From Actinomycetota bacterium (GTDB lineage: Bacteria > Actinomycetota > Thermoleophilia > Solirubrobacterales > Solirubrobacteraceae): a stretch of DNA of 64,000 nucleotides. Location of the stretch: positions 1 to 64,000 of the forward strand of contig WLOQ01000005.1 of NCBI GenBank assembly GCA_009699245.1. The letters run 5' to 3'. The notes beneath the pieces were generated by a model. That model was given only the letters and a program-made list of their open reading frames with translations, did no database searches and was not told the origin of the DNA. Shown here piece by piece: positions 43,912 to 53,997 of this stretch. A program made the translations under genes and the position numbers. Position 1 is the stretch's first letter. Each line of letters starts with the position of its first letter.

Positions 43912-45371
43912 CCCTGCTCGGAGTCGACGTCCGCGGGTGCGTCGGCCGGCTCGGGTGCCTCGTCGGCGGCTGCCTCGGGCTCCTCGGCGGCCTGCGCGAC
44001 CTCAGCCTCGGGAGCATCAGCCTCAGCGACCTCAGCCTCAGCCTCGGGAGCATCAGCGGCGGCTTCAGGAGCCTCGGCGACCTCAGCCTCAGCGGACTCG
44101 ACGGGGGCTTCAGCCTCCGCGTCCGCGGCGGCCGGCGTGACAGCGTCGATGGCCGACGTGTCGGACGCCGTGTACGCCTCGAGGCCGGACTCGTCGTCCA
44201 GCTCGAACGACGTGACGGTGCCGGTGTGGGCCGAGAGGATCTGACCCTCGACACGCTTGACGGAGAGCGAGAGGCGGCGGCGCTCGGAGTCGATCTCGAG
44301 GACCTTCACGCGGACGGTGTCGCCGGGCGCCACGACCTCGCGGGGGTTCTCGACGTGATGATCGGCGAGCTCGGAGATGTGGACGAGGCCCTCGACGCCG
44401 TCGAGAATCTCGACGAAGGCGCCGAACGTCACGACCTTCGTGACCTTGCCCTCGAGGTCGTCCCCGATGCGGTAGGTGTCGACGACGCGCTGCCACGGGT
44501 CGGCCTGGGTCTGCTTGAGACCGAGGGAGATCCGTTGACGGTCGCGGTCGATGTCGAGCACCTTGACCTGGACGGTCTCGCCGATGCTGAGGAGCTCGCT
44601 CGGGTGGTTGACGTGCGACCAGCTGAGCTCGGAGATGTGGATGAGGCCGTCGATGCCGTTGAGGTCGACGAACGCGCCGAAGTCGACGATGTTGGAGATC
44701 TGGCCCTCGACGACGAGACCCGGCTGGAGGCGGTCCAGGATCTCCTGGCGCTGCTCCTTGCGCTCCTCCTCGAGGACGGCGCGGCGGGACAGGACGACGT
44801 TGTTGCGCGAGCGGTTGAGCTCGATGACCTTGCACTCGATGGTCTGGTGCAGGAACTCGTCGAGGTTCGCGACGCGGCGGATGTCGACGAGCGAGGCGGG
44901 CAGGAAGCCGCGAACCCCGAGGTCGATGATGAGGCCGCCCTTGACGACCTCGATGACGTGACCCTCGACCGGCTCGCCGGACTCGGCGGCGGCCTCAATG
45001 CGGCGCCAGGCCTTCTCGAAGCGCGCACGCTTCTTGGAGACGATCAGGCGGCCGTCCTGGTCCTCCTTGGTGAGGACGAGGACGTCGACCTCCTCATCGA
45101 GCTCGACCTCCTCATTGGGGTCGACGTTCTTGCGAATCGACAGCTCGTGCGAGGGAATGACGCCTTCGCTCTTGTAGCCGATGTCGACGAGGACCTCGTC
45201 CTTGTCGATGCGCACGACACGGCCGGTGACCACCTCGCCCTCGCTGAAAGGGTTGAAGGTGGCGTCGTAGTTGGGGACGATCTGCCCGTCGACCTCGAGA
45301 AGGAGGCCGTCGCTGCCAGGAACGATCTTGGCGTCGATAGGGGTGTCAGCGTCGGTAGAGGTGGTGGTCAT
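43908..45371 (-). CDS. rpsA: 30S ribosomal protein S1
   Basis: 487 residues with four S1 OB-fold repeats starting near residues 45 (GEVVTGRVVRIDKDEVLVDIG), 132, 218 and 305. The third and fourth carry the classical DFGAFVDL / TFGAFVEI and GLIHISELS / GLVHISELA motifs. From about residue 395 onward the protein is an Ala/Glu-rich low-complexity tail without prolonged structure. Four-domain S1 is typical of actinobacteria. TACCCT lies 10 nt before the ATG. It overlaps coaE (CTGA), as rpsA and coaE are neighbours in many actinobacteria. Confidence 0.95.
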   Translation of the reverse strand: MTTTSTDADTPIDAKIVPGSDGLLLEVDGQIVPNYDATFNPFSEGEVVTGRVVRIDKDEVLVDIGYKSEGVIPSHELSIRKNVDPNEEVELDEEVDVLVLTKEDQDGRLIVSKKRARFEKAWRRIEAAAESGEPVEGHVIEVVKGGLIIDLGVRGFLPASLVDIRRVANLDEFLHQTIECKVIELNRSRNNVVLSRRAVLEEERKEQRQEILDRLQPGLVVEGQISNIVDFGAFVDLNGIDGLIHISELSWSHVNHPSELLSIGETVQVKVLDIDRDRQRISLGLKQTQADPWQRVVDTYRIGDDLEGKVTKVVTFGAFVEILDGVEGLVHISELADHHVENPREVVAPGDTVRVKVLEIDSERRRLSLSVKRVEGQILSAHTGTVTSFELDDESGLEAYTASDTSAIDAVTPAAADAEAEAPVESAEAEVAEAPEAAADAPEAEAEVAEADAPEAEVAQAAEEPEAAADEAPEPADAPADVDSEQG

Positions 45372-45381
45372 GAGTCCGGCA

Positions 45382-45422
45382 AGGGTAGCGTGATTCGGGG
45401 TGCACCGGAGGGCGCCTAGAAT
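45382..45422. promoter_or_regulatory. Divergent promoters of rpsA and a flavoprotein gene
   Basis: Minus-strand TACCCT (45387-45382) is 10 nt before the rpsA ATG. Plus-strand TAGAAT (45417-45422), one base from TATAAT, is 9 nt before ATG 45432. Confidence 0.5.
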
Positions 45423-45431
45423 GCCCGCGCG

Positions 45432-46547
45432 ATGCCCGTTCGAGCAACCAAGCGCGGCGCTGAGCGCACACCCCTGACCGGCGACGCCGATGTGATCGTC
45501 TGCGGCGCCTCATTCGCGGGCCTCACGATCGCCCGTGAGCTCGCGGGTTCCGGTGCCGACGTCCTCGTCCTCGACCGCTATGAGATCGGTGAGAAGCAGA
45601 CCTCCGCGTGCGCCGCGCCGACCGAGTGGCTCGAGCGCCTCGGCCTCGCCGCGTCGGTCCGTCAGACCTTCTCGGACCTCGTCTACCACACCCCACGTGC
45701 CTCGCTGCGCTGGACGCTGCCGTGGCCCTTCTCGACGTTCGACTACCAGGGACTCTGCGAGCTCCTGTGGGCGCAGGCGGGCTCCGCGAGCTTTGAGACG
45801 GCGACCGTGAGCGGGCGCTCCGCGGCCGGCGACGGCTCGTTCACAGTCCACACGGACCGCGGCGACCTGACCGCCCCCCTCGTGGTCGACGCCCTCGGCT
45901 GGCGGCGGGTGCTCTCGACGGCGCCCGATGCGATCCAGCCGCCGGATGCCCGGCTCTCCCGCGGCCTTGAGGTCCATCCGAAGGGCACCGGCGAGGACCT
46001 CGAGCTCTGGCTCGACCCGCAGTACGTGCGCGCCGGCTACGGCTGGAGCTTCCCGGCGCAGGACGAGGTCCGGGTCGGCGTGGGCTCGTTCGACCCGCAC
46101 GACCACGTGAAGGAGCCGACCGTGCGCCTCGCAGCCGACCTCGGCGTCCCGCCGGACGGCTACCAGGGCAACTGGATCCCCCACCAGATGCGCGACGCGA
46201 CCGAGGACGGCGTCTTCTTCGCCGGCGACAGTGCCGGGCATTGCCTGCCGACGACCGCCGAGGGCATCCGGCCCGCCTTCTACTTCGGCCTCGCCTGCGG
46301 GCGCGAGCTGCGGCACGTCGTCGAGGGCCGCCAGACGCGCGAGCAGGCGCTCCAGCGCTATGCGGAGTTCTGCGACGACCACCGCTACGCCTGGCGCTGG
46401 CTCCTGCGCGTCCAGCACGCCGTCGGGCACGTGAACCCGCGGCCGCGCGCCATGACCGGGATCCTGCGCGCGCTCAGCCACCCACGCACGGTCGACTGGG
46501 CCTTCACCCACTACGGCGAGATCTGCCCGCCGTCCTACGCGCGCTGA
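45432..46547 (+). CDS. FAD-dependent oxidoreductase, geranylgeranyl-reductase-like
   Basis: 371 residues. The FAD-binding start is [22 protein letters not shown] (G-x-S-x-x-G variant) with E/D at the end of strand 2 (VLDRYEIG). The second FAD motif is [28 protein letters not shown], the GD...GxxPxxxEGI block typical of the geranylgeranyl reductase family and related menaquinone/lipid reductases. A paralogue sits at 61803-62942, sharing [10 protein letters not shown] at the start. TAGAAT 9 nt upstream predicts a leaderless transcript. The substrate may be an isoprenoid lipid or quinone. Confidence 0.8.
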   Translation: MPVRATKRGAERTPLTGDADVIVCGASFAGLTIARELAGSGADVLVLDRYEIGEKQTSACAAPTEWLERLGLAASVRQTFSDLVYHTPRASLRWTLPWPFSTFDYQGLCELLWAQAGSASFETATVSGRSAAGDGSFTVHTDRGDLTAPLVVDALGWRRVLSTAPDAIQPPDARLSRGLEVHPKGTGEDLELWLDPQYVRAGYGWSFPAQDEVRVGVGSFDPHDHVKEPTVRLAADLGVPPDGYQGNWIPHQMRDATEDGVFFAGDSAGHCLPTTAEGIRPAFYFGLACGRELRHVVEGRQTREQALQRYAEFCDDHRYAWRWLLRVQHAVGHVNPRPRAMTGILRALSHPRTVDWAFTHYGEICPPSYAR

Positions 46548-46560
46548 CGGCGTGGCGGCC

Positions 46561-47004
46561 CTAGCGGTCGCGGACGATGAGCCACACGCCGACGGCGAGC
46601 AGCACGATGCCGATGATCTTGCCCGCTGTGAGCGGCGACGCGCGCATCCCGAAGAGCCCGTAGCGGTCGATCACCACGGAGGCCGCGAGCTGCCCGCCGA
46701 TCGTCGCGGCCGTCACGCCGGCGGCGCCGAGCGGCCCGATTCCGACGATCACCGCGCTGACGATCGCGACGCCGGTCGCGCCACCCAGGAACGCCCACCA
46801 TGGCGCGCTCGTGATCGATCCGAGCCCCCCGAATCCGCCTGCGAACGTGCAGACGACGATCAGAATCAGGCCGCCGACGACGAAGCTCACGAGCGCGGCC
46901 GGCCAGATTCCGACGTGCCGCGCCATCGCGCCGTTGAAGGGACCCTGCGCGGCGACCGCAGCGCCCGCGGCGACCACCAGCGTCGTCGCGGCGACGCGGT
47001 CCAC
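46561..47004 (-). CDS. DMT/YdcZ-family (DUF606) membrane protein
   Basis: 147 residues from GTG 47004-47002, which shares one base with the polA TAG stop. Five hydrophobic segments fill nearly the whole chain; GPFNGAMARHVG and TIGGQLAASVVIDRYGLFG match the DUF606/YdcZ family of the drug/metabolite transporter superfamily. Many of these are single-unit transporters that dimerise. The substrate is unknown. Co-transcribed with polA by position only. Confidence 0.8.
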   Translation of the reverse strand: MDRVAATTLVVAAGAAVAAQGPFNGAMARHVGIWPAALVSFVVGGLILIVVCTFAGGFGGLGSITSAPWWAFLGGATGVAIVSAVIVGIGPLGAAGVTAATIGGQLAASVVIDRYGLFGMRASPLTAGKIIGIVLLAVGVWLIVRDR

Positions 47005-49589
47005 TACTTCGCCTCCACCCAGGTGCTCCCTGAGCCGCCCTCGACCTCCAGCGGCGGCTGGCGGTCACCCCACGGCGCCGTCATCTCCTCGCGGGCGAGG
47101 GCCATGACCTCCTCCGCCTCCTCGGGCGGCCCCTCGAAGAGCAGCTCGTCGTGGATCGAGAGCAGCAGGCGGCTGCGCAATCCGCGCCCTGCGACGGCGC
47201 GGTGCGCGCCGATCATCGCGAGCTTCATGACGTCGGCGGCGGTGCCCTGGACCACTGTGTTGACGGCGAGGCGCTCCCCGAGCTGACGCGTCTGACCGTT
47301 GCGCGCACGCAGCTCCGGGATGTTGCGGCGGCGACCGAAGAGCGTCGTGACGTAGCCCTGCTCGGTCGCCTGCTCGATCGTCTCCGCCATGAAGTCGCGC
47401 ACGCGACTGAAGCGGGTGAGGTAGGCGGCGATGAACTCGGACGCCTCCGGGATCGGGATGTTGAGGCGATCGGCGAGACCGTAGTCGGAGAGGCCGTAGA
47501 CGATGCCGTAGTTGATCATCTTCGCCTTCGAGCGCATGCTGGCGTCGATCTCGGACTCCGCGACGCCGAACACCTCCCGGGCCGTGGCGGTGTGGACATC
47601 CTGCGACTGGAGGAAGATCTCCTTGAGCACAGGCTCGTCGGCGACATGCGCGAGGACGCGCAGCTCGACCTGCGAGTAGTCGGCGGAGACGAGGACGTTG
47701 CCGGGCGCCGCCTCGAAGCACCCGCGGATCTCGCGCCCGAGCGGCGTGCGCACCGGGATGTTCTGCAGGTTCGGATTGATCGAACTCAGGCGACCCGTCG
47801 CGGTCAACGCCTGCACGAAGGTCGTGTGGATCCGGCTCTCACTGTCCACGAGCTGGGGCAAGGCGGCGAGATAGGTCTTCAGGAGCTGGTTGAGCTCGCG
47901 CCAGCGCTCGATCATCGGAATGACTTCGTGCTCGTCGCGGATCGACTGGAGCACCCGCGCGTCCGTGGAGTAGCCCGTCTTCCCGCGACGCTTGCGCGAG
48001 AGCCCGAGTCGTTCGAAGAGCACGGCGCCGAGCTGCTGTGGCGATGCGATGACGAACTCTTCGCCCGTCACCCGCCAGATCTCCCGCTCGAGCTCGTCGA
48101 TCTCGAGGCGCACGCGACCGCCGATCTCCGCGAGGCGTTCGATGTTCAGGCGCACACCGGCGAGCTCGAGGTCGCGCAGGACGTGGACGAGCGGGAGTTC
48201 GATCTCGTCGAGCAGGCGCTCCTGGTCGCGCTCGGCAAGCTCCGTGCGCTGGAGGCGCGCGAGCTCCTGGACGAGGACGGCCTCGCGCGCGGCCGGCTCC
48301 TCGAGGTCGCAGCGCAGGCCGCGCTCCTCGCACAGCTCCTCGAGCGGGAACGCACGGCGCGCCGGGTCGAGGAGGTACGCGGCGAGCAGCGTGTCGTGCA
48401 CGAGCACCTGCGGCACGGCTCCGAGCGCCTTCGCATCATGCGCGATGACCGGGCGCTCACCGAGCGCGCCGGCGAGCTCGTCACGGGCGGAAAGGGTCCC
48501 GCCGAGCACCTGATCGCCGCACGCGGCGCCGAACTGCAGCCCGGGCTGCGCGGCGAAGAGCTCGCCCTCCGCCGCCGGCGGCTCGTGGATGGCGACCGTG
48601 AGTGGCGCGGTCACGTCGCCGAACGTCGCCGCCTCACCGGCCCCTCCGGACGTGAGCGTCGCGGCGACGTCGGTGCTTCCGGCTGGGGTTGCACCCTCCA
48701 GGCCGGCCTCCTCGCCGAGGGTCTCCTCCAGACGGCGGAGCGGGTCGCGCAGCTCGAACTCGCGGAACAGCTCGCGCAGTCGCGCGCGATCGGGCTCGCG
48801 GTCGAGATCGGCGGTCGGGTCGAGGTCAACGGGGACGTCGCGCTGGATCCGCGCGAGCTCGCGGCTCATCCGCGCGTCGTCGGCGTGGTTCGTCAGGTTC
48901 TCCTTGCGCTTGGCACCGGAGATCTGATCGACGTTCGCGAGGATCTCGTCGAGCGACCCGAACTGCTGGAGGAGCTGCGCGGCGGTCTTGTCACCGATTC
49001 CCGGCACGCCCGGGATGTTGTCCGAGCTGTCGCCCTTGAGCCCATAGAAGTCGGGGATGAGCTCCGGGGGGATGCCGTAGCGCTCGGTGACGGCGGCGTG
49101 GTCGTAGAGCGTCGTGTCGGTGATGCCGCGGCCGGTCGCCATCACGCGGATTTGCGAGTCCGGATCGATGAGCTGGAAGCTGTCGCGGTCCCCGGTGAGG
49201 ACGATCACCGGGATCCCGGCCACCCGGGCGCGCTCGGCGAGCGTGCCGATCACGTCGTCGGCCTCGTAGCCCTCGGCCTTCGCGTTGCGCCAGCCGAACG
49301 CCTCCACGAGCGGCTCGAACGCCGGCCACTGCTCGCGCAGGAGGTCCGGCTTGCTCGGGCGGTGTCCCTTGTACTCCTCGAAGATCTCCTTGCGCCCCGA
49401 CGAGCCGGCGTCCCAGCAAACGATGGTGGGCCGCTGCCCGTGCTCGGAGAGGAGCTTCACGAACATCGAGGCGAGTCCGAAGATCGCGTTGGTCGGCTGC
49501 CCCTTCGACGTCGCGATCGACTCGGGCAGCGCGAAGAACGCGCGGTACGCGAGGCTGTTGCCGTCAATGAGATACAGCTCGTCCGACAC
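47004..49589 (-). CDS. polA: DNA polymerase I
   Basis: 861 residues from GTG 49589, chosen because TAGCGT lies 7 nt upstream and the protein then begins at VSDELYLIDGNSLAYRAFF; an ATG at 49646 adds 19 odd residues. A 5' nuclease domain (about 1-300) has the acidic residues and the helix-hairpin-helix GVPGIGDKTAAQLL. The 3'-5' exonuclease region (about 310-480) lacks the DxE motif (VAIHEPP in its place), so proofreading is probably absent. The polymerase domain has SADYSQVELRVLAHV, the O-helix RSKAKMINYGIVYG and LLLSIHDELLFE. Tyr at the Phe762/Phe667 position predicts good dideoxynucleotide incorporation. Confidence 0.96.
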   Translation of the reverse strand: MSDELYLIDGNSLAYRAFFALPESIATSKGQPTNAIFGLASMFVKLLSEHGQRPTIVCWDAGSSGRKEIFEEYKGHRPSKPDLLREQWPAFEPLVEAFGWRNAKAEGYEADDVIGTLAERARVAGIPVIVLTGDRDSFQLIDPDSQIRVMATGRGITDTTLYDHAAVTERYGIPPELIPDFYGLKGDSSDNIPGVPGIGDKTAAQLLQQFGSLDEILANVDQISGAKRKENLTNHADDARMSRELARIQRDVPVDLDPTADLDREPDRARLRELFREFELRDPLRRLEETLGEEAGLEGATPAGSTDVAATLTSGGAGEAATFGDVTAPLTVAIHEPPAAEGELFAAQPGLQFGAACGDQVLGGTLSARDELAGALGERPVIAHDAKALGAVPQVLVHDTLLAAYLLDPARRAFPLEELCEERGLRCDLEEPAAREAVLVQELARLQRTELAERDQERLLDEIELPLVHVLRDLELAGVRLNIERLAEIGGRVRLEIDELEREIWRVTGEEFVIASPQQLGAVLFERLGLSRKRRGKTGYSTDARVLQSIRDEHEVIPMIERWRELNQLLKTYLAALPQLVDSESRIHTTFVQALTATGRLSSINPNLQNIPVRTPLGREIRGCFEAAPGNVLVSADYSQVELRVLAHVADEPVLKEIFLQSQDVHTATAREVFGVAESEIDASMRSKAKMINYGIVYGLSDYGLADRLNIPIPEASEFIAAYLTRFSRVRDFMAETIEQATEQGYVTTLFGRRRNIPELRARNGQTRQLGERLAVNTVVQGTAADVMKLAMIGAHRAVAGRGLRSRLLLSIHDELLFEGPPEEAEEVMALAREEMTAPWGDRQPPLEVEGGSGSTWVEAK

Positions 49590-49596
49590 GTGCCGG

Positions 49597-49602
49597 ACGC
49601 TA
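49597..49602 (-). promoter_or_regulatory. -10-like TAGCGT 7 nt before polA
   Basis: Minus-strand TAGCGT at leaderless spacing from GTG 49589. It decides the polA start. The same hexamer at the same distance precedes the GT4 gene at 26507. Confidence 0.5.
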
Positions 49603-49703
49603 GCGCGGCGAGCGGCGACCGCGGGCGTGCAGCGCCGGTGCGCCAAATCGCTCCACCGCTCGTATCCCCGTCAGCACGACCTCCCACCAAAGGACCGACG
49701 ACC

Positions 49704-50606
49704 GTGAACGTGACCATCACCGGAGCCACCGGCCTCATCGGCCGCCGACTCGTCACCGCCCTCAAGGAGCGGGGCTACGAGGTGACCGTGCTCTCCCGCA
49801 ACCCGGACCGTGCGCAGCGTGAGCTCGGGGTCGACGCCGTCGCCTGGGAGCCGCTCGCCGGCCCCGCGCCTGTTGCGGCGCTCGCCGGTCGCGATGCCGT
49901 GATCCACCTCGCGGGCGAGCCCGTCGCACAGCGCTGGAGCGCCAAGGTGAAGACGGCGATCCGCGAGAGCCGTGAGCTCGGCACACGCAACCTCGTCGCC
50001 GGCATCGGCGCCGCCGACCCGCGTCCCGGCGTGCTGCTCTCCTCGTCCGCCGTCGGCTTCTACGGCAAGCACGGCGACGAGCGCGTCGACGAGAGCGCGC
50101 CCGCTGGCAGCGACTTCCTCGCCGACGTGTGCGTCGCCTGGGAGCGCGAGGCGCTGGCGGCCGAGGCGCTCGGCCTGCGCGTCGTGCTCATCCGCACAGG
50201 GGTCGTCCTCGACCCGAGCGGCGGAGCCCTCAAGACGATGCTGCCGCCCTTCAAGCTCGGCGTCGGCGGCCCGGTCGCCGGTGGCGGCCAGTACATGCCG
50301 TGGATCCACGTCGACGACATCGTCGGGCTCTACCTCGCGGCGCTTGACGATGCGAACTGGAAGGGGGCCGTCAACGGCACGGCGCCCGAGCCGGTCACCA
50401 ACGCGGCGTTCTCCAAGGCGCTCGGTCGCGCTCTGCACCGCCCGGCCTTCGCGCCCGTCCCAGGCTTCGCCCTGCGCCTCCTGTACGGCGACATGGCGGA
50501 GATCGTTACGGAGGGGCAGCGCGCAGTGCCTGCGCGGGCGCTGGCCGCGGGCTACAGCTTCAAGCACCGGGACCTCGACGAGGCGCTCGCGTCGGCGCTG
50601 TCCTAG
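49704..50606 (+). CDS. TIGR01777-family NAD(P)-dependent epimerase-like protein
   Basis: 300 residues from GTG 49704, preceded by AAAGGA at 9 nt (a leadered gene, unlike many here). The short N terminus NVTITGATGLIGRRLVTALKERG carries the GxxGxxG cofactor loop of extended SDRs, and the family hallmark LLSSSAVGFYGKHGDERVDES (S...YxxK-like YGK) follows. The C-terminal domain has MPWIHVDDIVGLYLAAL and KHRDLDEAL. TIGR01777/YfcH-like proteins are conserved but their substrate is not known. It is divergent from polA. Confidence 0.85.
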   Translation: MNVTITGATGLIGRRLVTALKERGYEVTVLSRNPDRAQRELGVDAVAWEPLAGPAPVAALAGRDAVIHLAGEPVAQRWSAKVKTAIRESRELGTRNLVAGIGAADPRPGVLLSSSAVGFYGKHGDERVDESAPAGSDFLADVCVAWEREALAAEALGLRVVLIRTGVVLDPSGGALKTMLPPFKLGVGGPVAGGGQYMPWIHVDDIVGLYLAALDDANWKGAVNGTAPEPVTNAAFSKALGRALHRPAFAPVPGFALRLLYGDMAEIVTEGQRAVPARALAAGYSFKHRDLDEALASALS

Positions 50607-50609
50607 CGG

Positions 50610-51833
50610 TCAGACGCCCGCGTCGAGCACGCGGGCGAACCGCAGGGTCCCGCCGGAGACCGTCCACCCGCCGAACCGCGCGAGGGTCGTGTCCCCGTCA
50701 GCGCGGATCGCATAGGTGCCGAGCGTGGAGCTCGGGCGTCGCACACGGTGCAGCGCCCGAGCGACCGCCGTGCGGCTCTGCGCACCGTCGCCGGCGAGCC
50801 GCACCGCCTCAAGGATGACCTTCATCGCCTCGTAGCCGAGCAGCATCTCCGGCTCGGGCGCGCGGCCGAAGGCCTTGCGATACCGGGCCTCGACCGCGTC
50901 GGCGGTAGCCGGCTGCTCGCGAGCGCCCACCACTGGTCGCGTCACGCGCGTCGCGGCCTGCGCACCGGGGTCCAGCGCGGCGACCGCGTCGGCCGTGAGC
51001 AGTCCTGCGGGTGCGAAGAGCAGGGCCTTCGGCAGCTGGCGGTGCAGCGTGTTCCACATCCCGACCGGATCGTCCGACCCGGTGACGAGGACGCAGTTCG
51101 GCTCGGCGAAGAGTGCCGTGGGCGGAGCGCCCGCATACGGGTTGGTGGCGTCGCCCTTCCAGGGACCCTGGCTCGTCACCCCCGCAGCCTTGAGGGCATC
51201 TTTCGCAGCCGCGCCGAACGCGGTCGCTGCGGGAGAGCCGTCCGTGACGATCAAGGTGATCCGGCAGCCCTGCGCGGCCTGCCAGGTGGCCTGGACGACC
51301 GCCTCCTGCGTCGCGCTCGGCACGACCCGCGCGAAGGTCCGCACGCCCGACGGGTACCAGAGGTCAGGCTCACCGGCCGGGACGCCCGGAGCGCGCGCGG
51401 TGAACCCGGCGTACGCCGCTCCCGGCGACACCTGCGCGACCCCACCGGCGTTCAGGAGCGGGATGCTGATCGCCGACGCGTCGTAGTCGAGCTCGCCGAT
51501 GTAGCCGATCGTGGAGGCGTCGCGGATCGCGGCGCGCGCGTTGAGCGCCGCGACCGTCGGATCGATTCCGGCGTCACCGCTCGACGAGTCGAGCGAGACG
51601 AACTTCACCGTGAGGCCGCCGATGGTGCCGCCCGTCTCGGCAAGGGCGAGCTTCTCGCCGCCGACCATCGACTCGGCCACCGCTGCCTGCGGTCCACGCA
51701 ACGGCAGGCTCGAGTAGATCGTGAGGGTGTCCCCGGGGGTCTTCCCGCCGGGCGTGCCGGGGCTGTGCCCCCCGCACGCCGAGAGCGACGCGGCGACGGC
51801 TGCGGCCACCAGCGCGCCGACCGCGAAGCGCAT
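50610..51833 (-). CDS. Type I periplasmic-binding-fold substrate-binding lipoprotein
   Basis: 407 residues from ATG 51833. The lipobox is LSAC with C20 after a hydrophobic signal. Residues about 38-395 form the branched-chain-amino-acid-binding-protein fold (LTIYSSLPLRGPQAAVAESMVGG at the start, IGYIGELDYDASAISIPLLNAGG after the first crossing). It is a clear paralogue of the lipoprotein at 57861-59117: both share LTxYSSL, the AxxIPxLNA block and the C-terminal GTYxxxxxGDTTL. There is no permease or ATPase nearby, so it may be an orphan receptor or use a shared transporter. Lies after trpA in the trp run. Confidence 0.82.
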   Translation of the reverse strand: MRFAVGALVAAAVAASLSACGGHSPGTPGGKTPGDTLTIYSSLPLRGPQAAVAESMVGGEKLALAETGGTIGGLTVKFVSLDSSSGDAGIDPTVAALNARAAIRDASTIGYIGELDYDASAISIPLLNAGGVAQVSPGAAYAGFTARAPGVPAGEPDLWYPSGVRTFARVVPSATQEAVVQATWQAAQGCRITLIVTDGSPAATAFGAAAKDALKAAGVTSQGPWKGDATNPYAGAPPTALFAEPNCVLVTGSDDPVGMWNTLHRQLPKALLFAPAGLLTADAVAALDPGAQAATRVTRPVVGAREQPATADAVEARYRKAFGRAPEPEMLLGYEAMKVILEAVRLAGDGAQSRTAVARALHRVRRPSSTLGTYAIRADGDTTLARFGGWTVSGGTLRFARVLDAGV

Positions 51834-51843
51834 CCGCGGTCCG

Positions 51844-52002
51844 TCAGTCCTGCGGGTCGCGGCGCGCCAGCAGCGCCCTGGCGCCCGCACCGACGACCAC
51901 GATGATGAGCGCCAGCAGGGCGCCATCGAAGGACTTGGCGCCGATGGACCAGAGGACGATCCAGAGGCAGAGTGCGAATGTGACAACGATGGCGAGGCCC
52001 AT
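51844..52002 (-). CDS. Small two-span membrane protein (52 residues)
   Basis: 52 residues, MGLAIVVTFALCLWIVLWSIGAK then a second hydrophobic segment and a basic end LLARRDPQD. TAGGAT lies 10 nt before the ATG and shares its TAG with the trpA stop. It may be co-transcribed with the downstream lipoprotein (10 bp gap) and could be a helper subunit. Too small and hydrophobic to assign to a family. Confidence 0.6.
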   Translation of the reverse strand: MGLAIVVTFALCLWIVLWSIGAKSFDGALLALIIVVVGAGARALLARRDPQD

Positions 52003-52012
52003 AAGGACGCGA

Positions 52013-52018
52013 ATCCTA
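52013..52018 (-). promoter_or_regulatory. -10-like TAGGAT overlapping the trpA stop codon
   Basis: Minus-strand TAGGAT; TAG is the trpA stop. It lies 10 nt before ATG 52002 and would allow separate transcription of the small membrane protein and lipoprotein. Confidence 0.45.
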
Positions 52019-52815
52019 CCGAAGGGCCCCGGCGAACGACCGCACGAGCTCTTCGACCGCCGCAACCGGGTCCGCCGCGTCGGCGGCCTCGCGCACGAGC
52101 CGGCTGCCGATGATGACACCGTCGGCGCCGGCATCCGCCGCGGCCGAGGCCTGCTCCGGGGTCGCGATGCCGAACCCGAGCGCGACCGGCGCGCTCGTGG
52201 CGCCGCCGGCGCGGCCGACGATCTGCGCGAACTCGTCGGACAGCGCGGCGCGCTCGCCGGTGGTGCCGGTGACCGACACGGTGTAGAGGAAGCCCTGAGC
52301 GAGCGCACCGATCCGCGCGAGCCGCTCGTCGGTCGTCGTCGGCGCGACGAGCGGGACGAGCGCGATGCCGGCAGCCGCGCAGGCAGCCTGGAGCGCGGGC
52401 GCCTCCTCGAGCGGGACGTCCGGGACGATCAGGCCGCTCGCGCCGGCGGCGGCCGCATCCGCGGCGAATCGGTCAGCCCCGCGCGCGAGGACGAGGTTGG
52501 CGTACGTCATCAGGACGACGGGGACCTGCGGCGAGATGGCTCGCGCGATCGCGAACACGTCCTCCACCCCGGTCCCCGCCGCGAGCGCGCGTCCCGCAGC
52601 AGCCTGGATGACCGGCCCGTCGGCGATCGGGTCGGAGAACGGCATGCCGAGCTCGATGAGGTCGGCGCCGCCGTCGACGTACGCCTGGGCGATGCGCAGC
52701 GAGGTCGCGGGATCCGGGAAGCCGCCCATGAGGTAGGGCATCAGTGCGGCTCGGCCGGGCGCCTGTGCAAAGGCCTGGGCGATGCGCTGCTCGCCCGGAG
52801 TCGTCACGGCATCGG

Positions 52816-52822
<7 letters not shown>
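52016..52822 (-). CDS. trpA: Tryptophan synthase alpha subunit
   Basis: 268 residues, TIM barrel. It cleaves indole-3-glycerol phosphate to indole, which is channelled to TrpB. The catalytic pair is E57 and D68 in [16 protein letters not shown], with GFPD near residue 34 and the phosphate loop [10 protein letters not shown]. The start overlaps the trpB stop by 7 nt. Length and motifs are standard. Confidence 0.97.

Positions 52823-53993
<1,171 letters not shown>

Positions 53994-53997
<4 letters not shown>

Noticed and set aside
47151-50606. A plus-strand open frame of 1151 codons antisense to polA
   Set aside because: It is created by high GC and the codon bias of polA on the other strand. 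Only its 3' part, from GTG 49704, is a real gene (TIGR01777 family), with a ribosome site and cofactor motif. The rest is Arg/Asp/Glu-rich shadow.
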